From positions 1 to 37,874 of the forward strand of contig JAAYGB010000065.1 in NCBI GenBank assembly GCA_012727955.1: a stretch of 37,874 bases of DNA, in the 5' to 3' direction. The notes below the pieces were generated by a model. It was not told where the DNA came from and searched no databases. It saw nothing but the letters and a program-made list of their open reading frames with translations. This DNA is from Bacillota bacterium. Its GTDB lineage: Bacteria > Bacillota > Limnochordia > DTU087 > JAAYGB01. Of the stretch, positions 23,752 through 31,461 are shown piece after piece (the stretch's first letter is position 1; each line of letters opens with the position of its first letter). The position numbers were made by a program, and so were the translations under genes.

Positions 23752-24579
23752 TTGGCTCAGAAAAGGGAACGGGTCGACGTTCTTCTGGTGCAACGGGGAT
23801 TGGTATCCAGCCGCGAACGGGCGCAAGGATTAATTATGGCCGGTCAGGTGTTTTCCGGCGACCAACGTCTTGTCAAGCCCGGGACCAAGATACCCGTTGA
23901 CTCACCGTTAACGGTCAAAGGGGAGCTCATGCCCTATGTTAGTCGAGGGGGACTCAAGTTAGAGAAGGCCCTTAAGGAATTTGCCATCGACCCCACCGGT
24001 ATGGTGGCCTTAGATATCGGGGCCTCCACCGGGGGATTTACCGATTGCCTCTTGCAGCATGGTGCCAAGAAGGTGTACGCCATCGACGTAGGTTACGGGC
24101 AGCTGGCCTGGAAGCTGCGGCAGGATGATCGGGTCGTGGTGTGGGAAAGAACCAATATTCGGCACGTTCAACCTCATCAATTGCCGGAATTGGCTGAAAT
24201 TGCCGTCATCGACTTAGCCTTTATTTCCTTGACGAAGGTCTTTGGGGTGACGGTCAATCTTCTAGTTCCCAATGGTGAGGTTGTCGCTTTGATCAAGCCT
24301 CAGTTTGAGGCCGGGCCGGATCAAGTGGGGAAGAAGGGGATTGTGCGAGACCCCCAGGTACATGGCGCGGTGCTGCATCAAGTGGTGAATTCTGCCGCTG
24401 AAGTGGGACTGGGACTCCTTAATTTGTCCTATTCGCCGGTGACCGGTGCCGAAGGAAATATTGAGTTCTTGGGTCACTTTGCCAAGGGCGCCGAGAGAAA
24501 GTGGCCCAGAGAAGACTTGACCTTTGACACTGGGATCTCGAATTTGGTTCAGGAGGCCTGGCGTCAGGTGGAAAGATAA
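23752..24579 (+). CDS. tlyA: TlyA family rRNA methyltransferase (YqxC-like)
   Basis: TlyA-type 2'-O-methyltransferases modify 16S/23S rRNA in characterised bacteria; some relatives have haemolysin annotations that are historical. The 275-residue protein has an N-terminal S4 RNA-binding domain (about 5-62, starting RVDVLLVQRGLVSSRERAQ) and an FtsJ-like methyltransferase domain with SAM motif DIGASTGGFTDC at 88-99 and the downstream VIDLAFISL and LIKPQFE segments. TTG 23752 follows the dxs stop by 5 nt, with GGGAGATGA overlapping the end of dxs. The dxs-tlyA order is conserved in Bacillota. Confidence 0.95.
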   Translation: MAQKRERVDVLLVQRGLVSSRERAQGLIMAGQVFSGDQRLVKPGTKIPVDSPLTVKGELMPYVSRGGLKLEKALKEFAIDPTGMVALDIGASTGGFTDCLLQHGAKKVYAIDVGYGQLAWKLRQDDRVVVWERTNIRHVQPHQLPELAEIAVIDLAFISLTKVFGVTVNLLVPNGEVVALIKPQFEAGPDQVGKKGIVRDPQVHGAVLHQVVNSAAEVGLGLLNLSYSPVTGAEGNIEFLGHFAKGAERKWPREDLTFDTGISNLVQEAWRQVER

Positions 24580-24701
24580 TGCAGCCTTGGTTGTGGAACC
24601 AGCGGCCTTAGTCTCGTGGATGTCGGTGGCAGGAGTTGCGGGGATAGGGCAGAAATAATCCTTGTCAAGGTAGATTTATGCAAGACAAGTGGGTGTAGAT
24701 A

Positions 24702-25589
24702 TTGATTATTGGTATAGTTCCTAATCTTCGCAATCGGCCGGCCCTTGAGCTGGCTAAGGAAATAAGTCACAAGCTCCAGGCCCAGGGCGTTTGTGTTTGG
24801 ATCGAGGCTGAGGCGGCAGCCTTGCTCCAGGTTCCCCAGGTAGTAGGCTGTCCTTTGACTGATCTGTCGGCAACGGATGTAGTCATCTCCCTAGGTGGCG
24901 ATGGGACACTGCTGCATACGGCACGTTCCTTGGCCGAGGCGGAGGTGCCGATTTTAGGGGTAAACCTAGGCCACCTAGGATTTCTTACGGAACTGGAAAC
25001 TCACGACTTGGAAGAAGGACTTAGACGCTTACTGCAAGGTGACTACACCGTAGAAGATCGGTTGATGCTATCGGCTCTTCATCGCACCCTCCATGCCCAG
25101 GAAGAGACAACCCCTTCCTACCTCGCTCTCAACGATGTCGTCGTATCCCGAGGGCCTTTGGCCCGAATGCTTACCATTTCCATCTTAGTTAATGATCAGC
25201 ATGTAGCCGATTACACAGCGGACGGGGTGATTGTGGCCACTCCCACGGGATCTACTGCCTATTCCTTGTCTGCCGGTGGTCCCATTGTCACTCCTAGTGT
25301 AGAGTCCATTCTAATTACCCCAATTTGCCCCCATTCTCTTTCGGCTCGTTCCGTACTGGTTCCCGCGAATGAAACGGTGTCTATTTGTGTAGAAAAAAGC
25401 CATGGGGATGCGATGTTAACAGCCGATGGCCAGACCACGGCTGCTCTTAAGGTTGGCGATGTTGTCGAAGTATCCCGGGCTCCTTGGGCTGCTCATTTCG
25501 TTCGGATGCAGCACCATAATTTCTATCAAGTAGTCTATCGTCGGTTGGGTCGTCGCGAAGTGAAGGAGATTGGAGGCGAGGCGGAGTGA
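24702..25589 (+). CDS. nadK: NAD kinase
   Basis: Phosphorylates NAD to NADP. The 295-residue protein has GGDGT at 65-69, GVNLGHLGFLTE, the conserved NDVVV segment and TPTGSTAYSLSAGGPIV, all diagnostic. The TTG at 24702 has only a weak ribosome binding site (GGGTG 6 nt upstream). A 122-nt gap separates it from tlyA and contains a small palindrome (CCTTGTCAAGG at 24660-24670) of unknown use. The stop overlaps the argR start (GTGA). Confidence 0.96.
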   Translation: MIIGIVPNLRNRPALELAKEISHKLQAQGVCVWIEAEAAALLQVPQVVGCPLTDLSATDVVISLGGDGTLLHTARSLAEAEVPILGVNLGHLGFLTELETHDLEEGLRRLLQGDYTVEDRLMLSALHRTLHAQEETTPSYLALNDVVVSRGPLARMLTISILVNDQHVADYTADGVIVATPTGSTAYSLSAGGPIVTPSVESILITPICPHSLSARSVLVPANETVSICVEKSHGDAMLTADGQTTAALKVGDVVEVSRAPWAAHFVRMQHHNFYQVVYRRLGRREVKEIGGEAE

Positions 25590-26071
25590 AAGCGCAACGG
25601 CATTCGACAATTATGCGAATTATTCGGGATATTGATGTGGAGACCCAGGAGGAGTTGGCGCAGTATTTGAGGCAGCAAGGGATCGCTGTCACCCAGGCGA
25701 CGGTGTCCCGGGACATTAAGGAGCTGCGCCTGGTGAAGATACCCAACGAACGGGGAGGTTATCGCTATGCGCCCCCCTTTGAGCCGGACTTAGGTGATGT
25801 GCGCAAACGAGCCCAGAGAACCTTTGAGGATTTTGTGATCGAGCAGGCCTTTACAGGGAATCTGGTAATTCTCAAAACCCTGCCGGGAACGGCGCCCGCG
25901 GTTGGGGCAGCCATCGATGATCTGGAATGGCCCGATGTGATCGCCACCCTTGCCGGGGATGATGTAGTCTTAGTGATCGTTAAGTCGGGAGAGTCTGGGG
26001 AAATAGAAGAGCCCACGGGGGCAATAGCTCAGGTCTTGGAAGGCTTTCGTAAGCTGCGGCAGGGGAAATAG
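25586..26071 (+). CDS. argR: Arginine repressor ArgR/AhrC
   Basis: Hexameric arginine-sensing transcription regulator. The 161-residue protein has a winged helix-turn-helix at the N-terminus (QEELAQYLRQQGIAVTQATVSRDIKELRLVKI, DNA-reading segment about 35-52) and the C-terminal arginine-binding domain (TLPGTAPAVGAAIDD, then TLAGDDVVLVIV). The GTG overlaps the nadK stop by 4 nt, with GGAGGCGAGG upstream. The argR-recN order is conserved across Bacillota. Confidence 0.96.
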   Translation: MKAQRHSTIMRIIRDIDVETQEELAQYLRQQGIAVTQATVSRDIKELRLVKIPNERGGYRYAPPFEPDLGDVRKRAQRTFEDFVIEQAFTGNLVILKTLPGTAPAVGAAIDDLEWPDVIATLAGDDVVLVIVKSGESGEIEEPTGAIAQVLEGFRKLRQGK

Positions 26072-26112
26072 CAAAAGTCCTCACTGACTAGCGTCTTGGG
26101 AGGTAGTGTGTT

Positions 26113-27849
26113 GTGTTGAGGGAGCTGCACATCAGAGATTATGCACTGATTAAGCAGTTGGATCTTCAATTTGAGCGGGGCTTTACTGTATTGACCGGGG
26201 AGACGGGAGCCGGCAAGTCCATCATTCTCGATTGTCTCGGCTTGCTTCTGGGGCAAAGGGCCAGCGCGGAAGGGGTCCGCAGAGGAGCGGATCACGCCTT
26301 GGTGGAGGGTGGATTTGAGGTGGATCCCGAGAGCGAATTGGCTCGATTCCTCCGAGAAAGCGGTTTCGCGGAGGAGGACGGCTACCTGGTCATTTCCCGG
26401 GAAATTTCTCGTACTGGACGCAGTAAGTGCCGAATTAATGGCCGAATTGCCACCGTATCGATGTTAGGCGAAATCGCTCCTTACCTGGCGGAGATGCACG
26501 GACAACACGACAACCAAGTTTTGCTGAGGGCCAGCAGTCATATTCAATGGCTAGATCAGCTAGGTGGTGCCGAGCTGGCAAGTCTGAAGGCCGAGGTAGA
26601 GACCCGGTACTTTGAATTGGTGGAGAAGGAAAGGGCCCTTCGGGATATTCTCCATTCGGAGCGGGAGCGGGCTCAGCGGCTGGATCTGCTGCAATTTCAG
26701 TTTACCGAGATTGCCGAAGCTCAGCTGCGTCCCGGTGAGGATGAAGAGTTGGCGGAAAGGCGCCGAATCCTCCAGAATGTGGAGAAACTTAGGGGTGCCA
26801 CCCAAGAGGCATATTTTCTGATGTCGGGCCGGGATATGGACACCTTAGGTATCCGGGATGCACTCTCCCAGGCAGTGGAACGAATTGCGGAAGCCAGTCG
26901 CTATGATGCCAGCTTGCAAAGCCTCCAGCAGAACCTGGAAACGGTTCTGTACAATGTAGAGGAGGCGATGATGACGCTGCGGGACTACCTGGAACAGGGT
27001 GAGGTAGACCCCGGTGAGCTGGATCGAGTCGAGGCGCGATACGCCCTGATTCAGCAGCTGCGGCGCAAGTACGGTGATACCGTGGAGGATATCCTTCAGT
27101 ACCAGGGGGAAATTGGCGAGGAAATTACCCAACTAGAAAATGCAGACTCCTTGGCAGCGGAATTGGAGGAGGAAATCTCCCGGCTGAAGGCAGCCCTGGT
27201 TCCTCTGGTGTTGGACTTGTCGTCCCAGCGCCGGGAAGTAGCGGCCAACCTAGAGAAAAGGGTCCAGGAGGAACTGGCTTTCCTTAACATGGAGAAGGCA
27301 GTATTTGTGGTGGAGTTTGACCGCCACCGTCGGGAGCAGACCCTGGAAATCGATGGCGAGCAGGTGGGCGTCAGTGCCGATGGCATTGACAATGTGCAGT
27401 TTCTGATTTCCACTAACCCCGGCGAGGCGCCCCAACCCTTGACGAAGGTGGCCTCCGGGGGAGAGTTAGCTCGAGTGATGTTGGCTCTGAAGTCAATTCT
27501 CGCTCAAGTGGATTCCGTAGCCACTCTGGTTTTCGATGAAGTTGACACTGGCATTGGGGGAAAGGCAGCCTTGGCCGTGGCCCAGCGCTTGGCTCGTCTT
27601 GGGGCCTACAAACAGGTGCTCTGTGTCACCCATTTGCCCCAGGTGGCTGCCGGTGCCGCTCACCATTTTATGGTGGAAAAGCAGGTAAGCGAGGCCAATG
27701 TTACCACCGTGGGCGTTAACGAGCTGAATCCTGAACAACGTCTCGAAGAGCTCAGCCGAATGTTGGGCGGCCACCGCACCGAGGCCTCCCTGAGTCATGC
27801 TGCTGAACTAATGAATATGGGCCAACAATGGCGGAATTTGACGGTTTAG
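26113..27849 (+). CDS. recN: DNA repair protein RecN
   Basis: SMC-like ATPase in double-strand break repair. The 578-residue protein has Walker A GETGAGKS at residues 29-36, a coiled-coil middle (about 150-385), the ABC signature ASGGELARV from residue 447, and Walker B LVFDEVDTGIGG from residue 472, followed by VTHLPQVAA. GGGAGGT at 26098-26104 is 8 nt before the GTG. A hairpin terminator follows before spoIVB. Confidence 0.97.
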   Translation: MLRELHIRDYALIKQLDLQFERGFTVLTGETGAGKSIILDCLGLLLGQRASAEGVRRGADHALVEGGFEVDPESELARFLRESGFAEEDGYLVISREISRTGRSKCRINGRIATVSMLGEIAPYLAEMHGQHDNQVLLRASSHIQWLDQLGGAELASLKAEVETRYFELVEKERALRDILHSERERAQRLDLLQFQFTEIAEAQLRPGEDEELAERRRILQNVEKLRGATQEAYFLMSGRDMDTLGIRDALSQAVERIAEASRYDASLQSLQQNLETVLYNVEEAMMTLRDYLEQGEVDPGELDRVEARYALIQQLRRKYGDTVEDILQYQGEIGEEITQLENADSLAAELEEEISRLKAALVPLVLDLSSQRREVAANLEKRVQEELAFLNMEKAVFVVEFDRHRREQTLEIDGEQVGVSADGIDNVQFLISTNPGEAPQPLTKVASGGELARVMLALKSILAQVDSVATLVFDEVDTGIGGKAALAVAQRLARLGAYKQVLCVTHLPQVAAGAAHHFMVEKQVSEANVTTVGVNELNPEQRLEELSRMLGGHRTEASLSHAAELMNMGQQWRNLTV

Positions 27850-27892
27850 ACAGACAAGTCTCTAATACAGACCCATAGGACCGGGAAAGCTA

Positions 27893-27950
27893 CCAAGCAG
27901 ATGCGATCTGTAAATTGCGGCGTTGCAGATCCTCTGCTTGGATTTTTTTA
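27893..27950 (+). terminator. Large hairpin with T-tract between recN and spoIVB
   Basis: CCAAGCAGA (27893-27901) pairs with TCTGCTTGG (27933-27941). Inside, GATCTG (27905-27910) pairs with CAGATC (27926-27931). Seven T residues follow at 27943-27949. It looks like an intrinsic terminator for recN, but it ends immediately before the spoIVB ribosome binding site, leaving no room for a downstream promoter. It may therefore act as an attenuator. Confidence 0.85.
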
Positions 27951-27963
27951 AGGAGTGAAGCCT

Positions 27964-29346
27964 ATGGGTCGACGAATGAAAGGCTTGTTAATTGGTCTAG
28001 CCCTTATCCTTATTTTAGGTATCTCCCTATTAGCCAAGTCTATACTCTCCTTCCCTTCCTATATTCGCATTGTTCCCGAGCAAGAACATCTGTTCAAAGT
28101 CAGTCGCTGGCTAACCATGGCCCCCGTCGACGAGGGTGCCGGTGAATTTCTCTCAGTGTTGCAGGATGGTTTATCCATTAAAGCTTCAAAGTTAGGACCA
28201 ATTCGACTCCAGCTATCACTGTTGGGTCTGGTGCCCTTGCGGGAAGTTGTAGTCGACGTGGTTTCGGAAACCCACGTTGTCCCTGGCGGACAGGCCATTG
28301 GAGTGTTATTGTCCTCGGGAGGCCTGATTGTTTCCCAAACGGTCCCAGTAATTGATGTCAATGGTGTAGAAAGATATCCTGCCCAGGCGGCAGGAATTCG
28401 CTACGGGGATATTGTCAGGAAGATCAATGGAATAGAAGTGAACGATCCCCATCAAGTGGGGGCGTTGGTCAATCGCTTTGCCCAAGGCAACCAAGGGATT
28501 TGGCTCGAGGTGCAGCGAGGAAGGCAGACACTGCGAGTGCCGGTGCAGCCAGTGAGGGTCAATCCCCGGACACCCCGACCGGGAGTCAGCAGTGAATACC
28601 TCATTGGTATTCTGCTGGAGGAGCCCACCGCGGGGGTAGGTACGGTAACCTTTGCCGATCCCGCAAGCGGTAAATTCGCGGCCCTGGGGCACAAAATCAC
28701 TGACCGCTACAGTCGGACCCTGCCTGTGGAGGATGGTCGCATCGTTCGGGCTTATATCGATGGCATCCAGGTGGGAACCCGGGGTCAGCCCGGAGAGAAG
28801 ATTGGTCGGTTTACTGGGCCCAAGGATGAAATTGGAGTTGTGCATAAAAACACGGAGTTCGGTATCTATGGGGTATTGACCCAGCCCAATGCCGTTTCCG
28901 GTCGGACGGTCCCAGTGGCCTTGGCCAGTGAGGTGACTACAGGGCCGGCGCAAATCCGGACGGTGCTATCGGGACACAAGGTAGAAACCTTTGATGTGGA
29001 GATCATCAAGGTGGTGCAGCAATCCCGTCCTGAATCCAAGGGATTAGTGGTTAAGATTGTGGATCCAAGGCTCTTGCAGCAAGCCGGAGGGATTGTGCAG
29101 GGCATGTCTGGCAGTCCCATTTTGCAACGGGGCAAGCTAGTGGGTGCCATCACCCATGTCTTCGTCAATGATCCCACCAAGGGATTTGGCATCCTAGCGG
29201 AGTGGATGATTTACGAGGCTGGGGTGGCTGGAACCAATGTTAAGGGTCATACTTGGAACCATCCGGGGGTGACTCCTCGGGTGGCAGCGGCCGGTGGCGC
29301 GACATTGCAATGGCGGTCAGTGGGAAAAGAGGGAAAGATAATCTGA
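27964..29346 (+). CDS. spoIVB: SpoIVB serine peptidase
   Basis: SpoIVB is made in the forespore, crosses into the intermembrane space and triggers SpoIVFB-dependent pro-sigma-K processing. From ATG 27964 it has 460 residues: an N-terminal membrane anchor (about 6-26), a PDZ domain (about 115-200, with YPAQAAGIRYGDIVRKINGI) and the S55 peptidase domain with His243 in ALGHKITD and the serine motif GMSGSPIL at 380-387. AGGAG at 27951-27955 gives an 8-nt spacing to ATG 27964; the earlier in-frame GTG at 27955 overlaps it. The presence of the substrate-side sigK in the same window completes both ends of this checkpoint; SpoIVFA/FB are elsewhere. Confidence 0.97.
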   Translation: MGRRMKGLLIGLALILILGISLLAKSILSFPSYIRIVPEQEHLFKVSRWLTMAPVDEGAGEFLSVLQDGLSIKASKLGPIRLQLSLLGLVPLREVVVDVVSETHVVPGGQAIGVLLSSGGLIVSQTVPVIDVNGVERYPAQAAGIRYGDIVRKINGIEVNDPHQVGALVNRFAQGNQGIWLEVQRGRQTLRVPVQPVRVNPRTPRPGVSSEYLIGILLEEPTAGVGTVTFADPASGKFAALGHKITDRYSRTLPVEDGRIVRAYIDGIQVGTRGQPGEKIGRFTGPKDEIGVVHKNTEFGIYGVLTQPNAVSGRTVPVALASEVTTGPAQIRTVLSGHKVETFDVEIIKVVQQSRPESKGLVVKIVDPRLLQQAGGIVQGMSGSPILQRGKLVGAITHVFVNDPTKGFGILAEWMIYEAGVAGTNVKGHTWNHPGVTPRVAAAGGATLQWRSVGKEGKII

Positions 29347-29369
29347 AGACGAAGTGCTGTTTCGAAAGT

Positions 29370-29389
29370 TCTAGGCATTAAGTCCTAGA
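29370..29389 (+). repeat. Hairpin in the spoIVB-spo0A gap
   Basis: TCTAGG (29370-29375) and CCTAGA (29384-29389) form a 6-bp inverted repeat with an 8-nt loop, 20 nt before the spo0A GTG. No T-tract follows. It may be an operator or leader hairpin for spo0A; no known motif is matched. Confidence 0.35.
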
Positions 29390-29408
29390 GAATTCCTGAA
29401 CTACGGGG

Positions 29409-30191
29409 GTGAAGGAGGGGAGTTGGATTAGTACAGCAACGAAGAGCCTGCGGGTCGCTCTGGCGGGAGACTCCAAGTTTATCGCTGCTACCAAGGACAA
29501 GCTGAGGGATCTGCCAGACTTTGCCGTGATCGCCCATATCGATAATGGAATTGCGGCCAAAAAAGTATGTGTAGAACTGCGACCCGACGTGCTGATCTTG
29601 GAATTGATTTTACCTTATCTCGACGGGTTAGGTATCTTGCAGTGGATCAGAACTACGGATTTGCCTACCAAGGTTCTAGCTGTTGCCGATGAAGGGCAAG
29701 AATCATTGTTACGCCGTGCTCTGGAGCAGGGTGCCGATTATGTTATTCTCAAGCCCTTTGGCTTAGATGCACTGATTAAGCGGATTCAGATGGTGGTTAC
29801 TCCTGAGGGCATGCCCAGCCTTCGCCTGAACAATAAATTGTACTTAGAAGAGCTGGTCCTTCAGGAAATGACCCGCCTCGGTGTACCACCGCATTTTAAG
29901 GGATATCGGTACCTGAAGGAAGCCATTGTTTTGGTCATTGAGGACCAGGAATTGCTGTTGGCGGTTACCAAGCGGTTATATCCAAAGGTGGCACAAAGGT
30001 ACAATACCACCGGGAATAAGGTGGAGCGGGCGATTCGCCACGCCATCGAGACCACTTGGTCCCGGGGCAATCTAGAGGTATTAAACCGGGAGTTCGGTTA
30101 CACAGTGGATAAGCGCAAGGGTAAACCCACAAATTCGTCCTTCATAGCTACCTTGGCCAACAAGATTCGTCTGGGTATCAAAGCTGGGTAG
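29409..30191 (+). CDS. spo0A: Sporulation regulator Spo0A with degenerate receiver domain
   Basis: Spo0A is the master regulator of sporulation entry. The 260-residue protein has a receiver domain (about 14-130), a linker, and a C-terminal DNA-binding domain that is very well conserved (HFKGYRYLKEAI, NTTGNKVERAIRHAIE, FGYTVDKRKGKPTNSSFIA). The receiver is altered at the phosphorylation site. The acceptor Asp56 of Bacillus is Glu65 here (ILELILPYLDG), Asp10 is Gly20 (with Asp21 kept), the switch Thr is Ala93, and the switch aromatic is Val112. Only Lys115 of ILKPF remains. It is therefore unlikely to be phosphorylated conventionally; Glu65 may mimic the active state. The start is GTG 29409; a strong AAGGAGGGG at 29412-29420 instead points to an ATT at 29427. 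No obvious promoter or Spo0A box was seen upstream. Confidence 0.95.
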   Translation: MKEGSWISTATKSLRVALAGDSKFIAATKDKLRDLPDFAVIAHIDNGIAAKKVCVELRPDVLILELILPYLDGLGILQWIRTTDLPTKVLAVADEGQESLLRRALEQGADYVILKPFGLDALIKRIQMVVTPEGMPSLRLNNKLYLEELVLQEMTRLGVPPHFKGYRYLKEAIVLVIEDQELLLAVTKRLYPKVAQRYNTTGNKVERAIRHAIETTWSRGNLEVLNREFGYTVDKRKGKPTNSSFIATLANKIRLGIKAG

Positions 30192-30233
30192 CAAGCAGGC
30201 ATACCAATGACCACACTGGCAACAATAACGATG

Positions 30234-30268
30234 AAGGGGACCTATCGAAAGTATAGGCCCCTTCTGTG
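30234..30268 (+). terminator. Terminator-like hairpin after spo0A
   Basis: A stem of 11 bp with one bulged A pairs 30234-30245 with 30253-30263 around a 7-nt loop (CGAAAGT). The tail CTGTGTTAATT is only moderately T-rich, so efficiency is uncertain. It separates spo0A from the steA group. Confidence 0.6.
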
Positions 30269-30296
30269 TTAATTGCTTGCCGGGGGGAATTCTGCC

Positions 30297-31427
30297 ATGA
30301 TCGTTGAAGGGGTGGCCAAGGCTGGAGCCAAGACCAAGGAGTTAGTCAAAGAGCTATCTCCCGGGGATATTGCCGTGATCGCTCATCCCGATCTTGATAA
30401 TGTCGCCGCTCAGTCCTTGGTGGAAGCCAAAGTCAAGGCAGTTATTAACACTCAAGCCTCCATCACCGGAAGGTATCCCAATCTCGGTCCGTCCCAGCTC
30501 CTGAAGCACTCGGTTCCTTTGCTGGATGTCGAGTCCGAAGACCTGTTGACTTCCTTGGACGGGCGAAGAATCCGTATCGACTGCAGCTCCGGTGCGGTGG
30601 TCGACGTCGAGACGGAAGAGCTTCTCTGTCAAGGCAGGCTCCAAGATGAGGAGCTAATTAAAGAAAAGCTGAGCCAAGCCAGGGATAATCTCCAGGAAGA
30701 GGTAGAGCGTTTTATTGATAATACCTTGGACTATGCCCGACGGGAAAAGGATTTTGTCCTGGGAGCCGTGGAGATTCCCAAGCTGAAGACAGAGTTTGCC
30801 GGCCGGGACGTGGTCGTGGTGGTCCGGGGGCAAAACTACAAAGAGGATCTGGCTACAATCCTTTCCTATATAGAAGAGGTTGATCCGGTGCTGGTGGGAG
30901 TGGACGGCGGTGCCGATGCCCTGATGGATGTAGGACTGCAACCGGATCTGATCGTTGGTGATATGGATTCGGTCAGTGACGTCACTTTACGTTCAGGAGC
31001 AGAGCTGCTGGTCCATGCCTATCCCGATGGGAGAGCCCCGGGATTGGAGAGGCTGGGGCAGTTAGGGATAGAGGGCAAGACCATCAGCGCCCCGGGAACC
31101 AGTGAAGACATTGCTCTGTTGGTGGCCTATGAGCTGGGAGCCGAGCTAATTGTCGCGGTGGGAACTCACTCCAACATCATTGATTTCTTGGAAAAGGGAC
31201 GGCCAGGCATGGCCAGCACATTCTTAGTCAGGTTGAAGGTTGGAAATATCCTGGTGGATGCCAAGGGAGTGAGTCGATTGTACCAAGGCCGCCCCGGAAA
31301 GAAATACGCCCTGCAGATCGCCGTTGCCGCGATTGCCCCCCTACTGCTCATCGCTTTGATGTCCCCGGTTATGCGGCAGTTTCTTCGCTTAATCGCAATG
31401 CAACTAAAGTTGTCTGTGGGTTGGTAG
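30297..31427 (+). CDS. steA: SteA-like cytokinetic ring / envelope protein
   Basis: SteA was described in actinobacteria, where with SteB it influences cell-wall hydrolysis at division. The 376-residue protein begins MIVEGVAKAGAKTKELV, has a helical mid-section (about 120-160), and a domain resembling thiamine pyrophosphokinase (VGVDGGADALMDVGLQPDLIVGDMDS at about 200-226). A membrane helix near the C-terminus (about 335-356, IAVAAIAPLLLIALMSPVM) anchors it. ATG 30297 follows GGGGGG at 30282-30287; an upstream in-frame TTG at 30273 precedes that site and is less likely. A SteB-like gene follows after 34 nt, as expected for the pair. Its role in spore formers is not established. Confidence 0.85.
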   Translation: MIVEGVAKAGAKTKELVKELSPGDIAVIAHPDLDNVAAQSLVEAKVKAVINTQASITGRYPNLGPSQLLKHSVPLLDVESEDLLTSLDGRRIRIDCSSGAVVDVETEELLCQGRLQDEELIKEKLSQARDNLQEEVERFIDNTLDYARREKDFVLGAVEIPKLKTEFAGRDVVVVVRGQNYKEDLATILSYIEEVDPVLVGVDGGADALMDVGLQPDLIVGDMDSVSDVTLRSGAELLVHAYPDGRAPGLERLGQLGIEGKTISAPGTSEDIALLVAYELGAELIVAVGTHSNIIDFLEKGRPGMASTFLVRLKVGNILVDAKGVSRLYQGRPGKKYALQIAVAAIAPLLLIALMSPVMRQFLRLIAMQLKLSVGW

Positions 31428-31461
31428 TCACATTGCGCCAAACTGTGAAAGGGGATACAAG

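Noticed and set aside
24660-24689. Palindrome CCTTGTCAAGG and the CTTGTC/GACAAG inverted repeat before nadK
   Set aside because: Short elements with no match to a known operator, no T-tract and no partner -10 at suitable spacing from the TTGTCA; not enough to call a regulatory site.
29371-29393. Sigma-H-like promoter before spo0A (CTAGGCATT and AGAGAAT)
   Set aside because: The half sites resemble sigma-H elements but are only 7 nt apart, much shorter than the usual 11-12 nt, and they overlap a hairpin.
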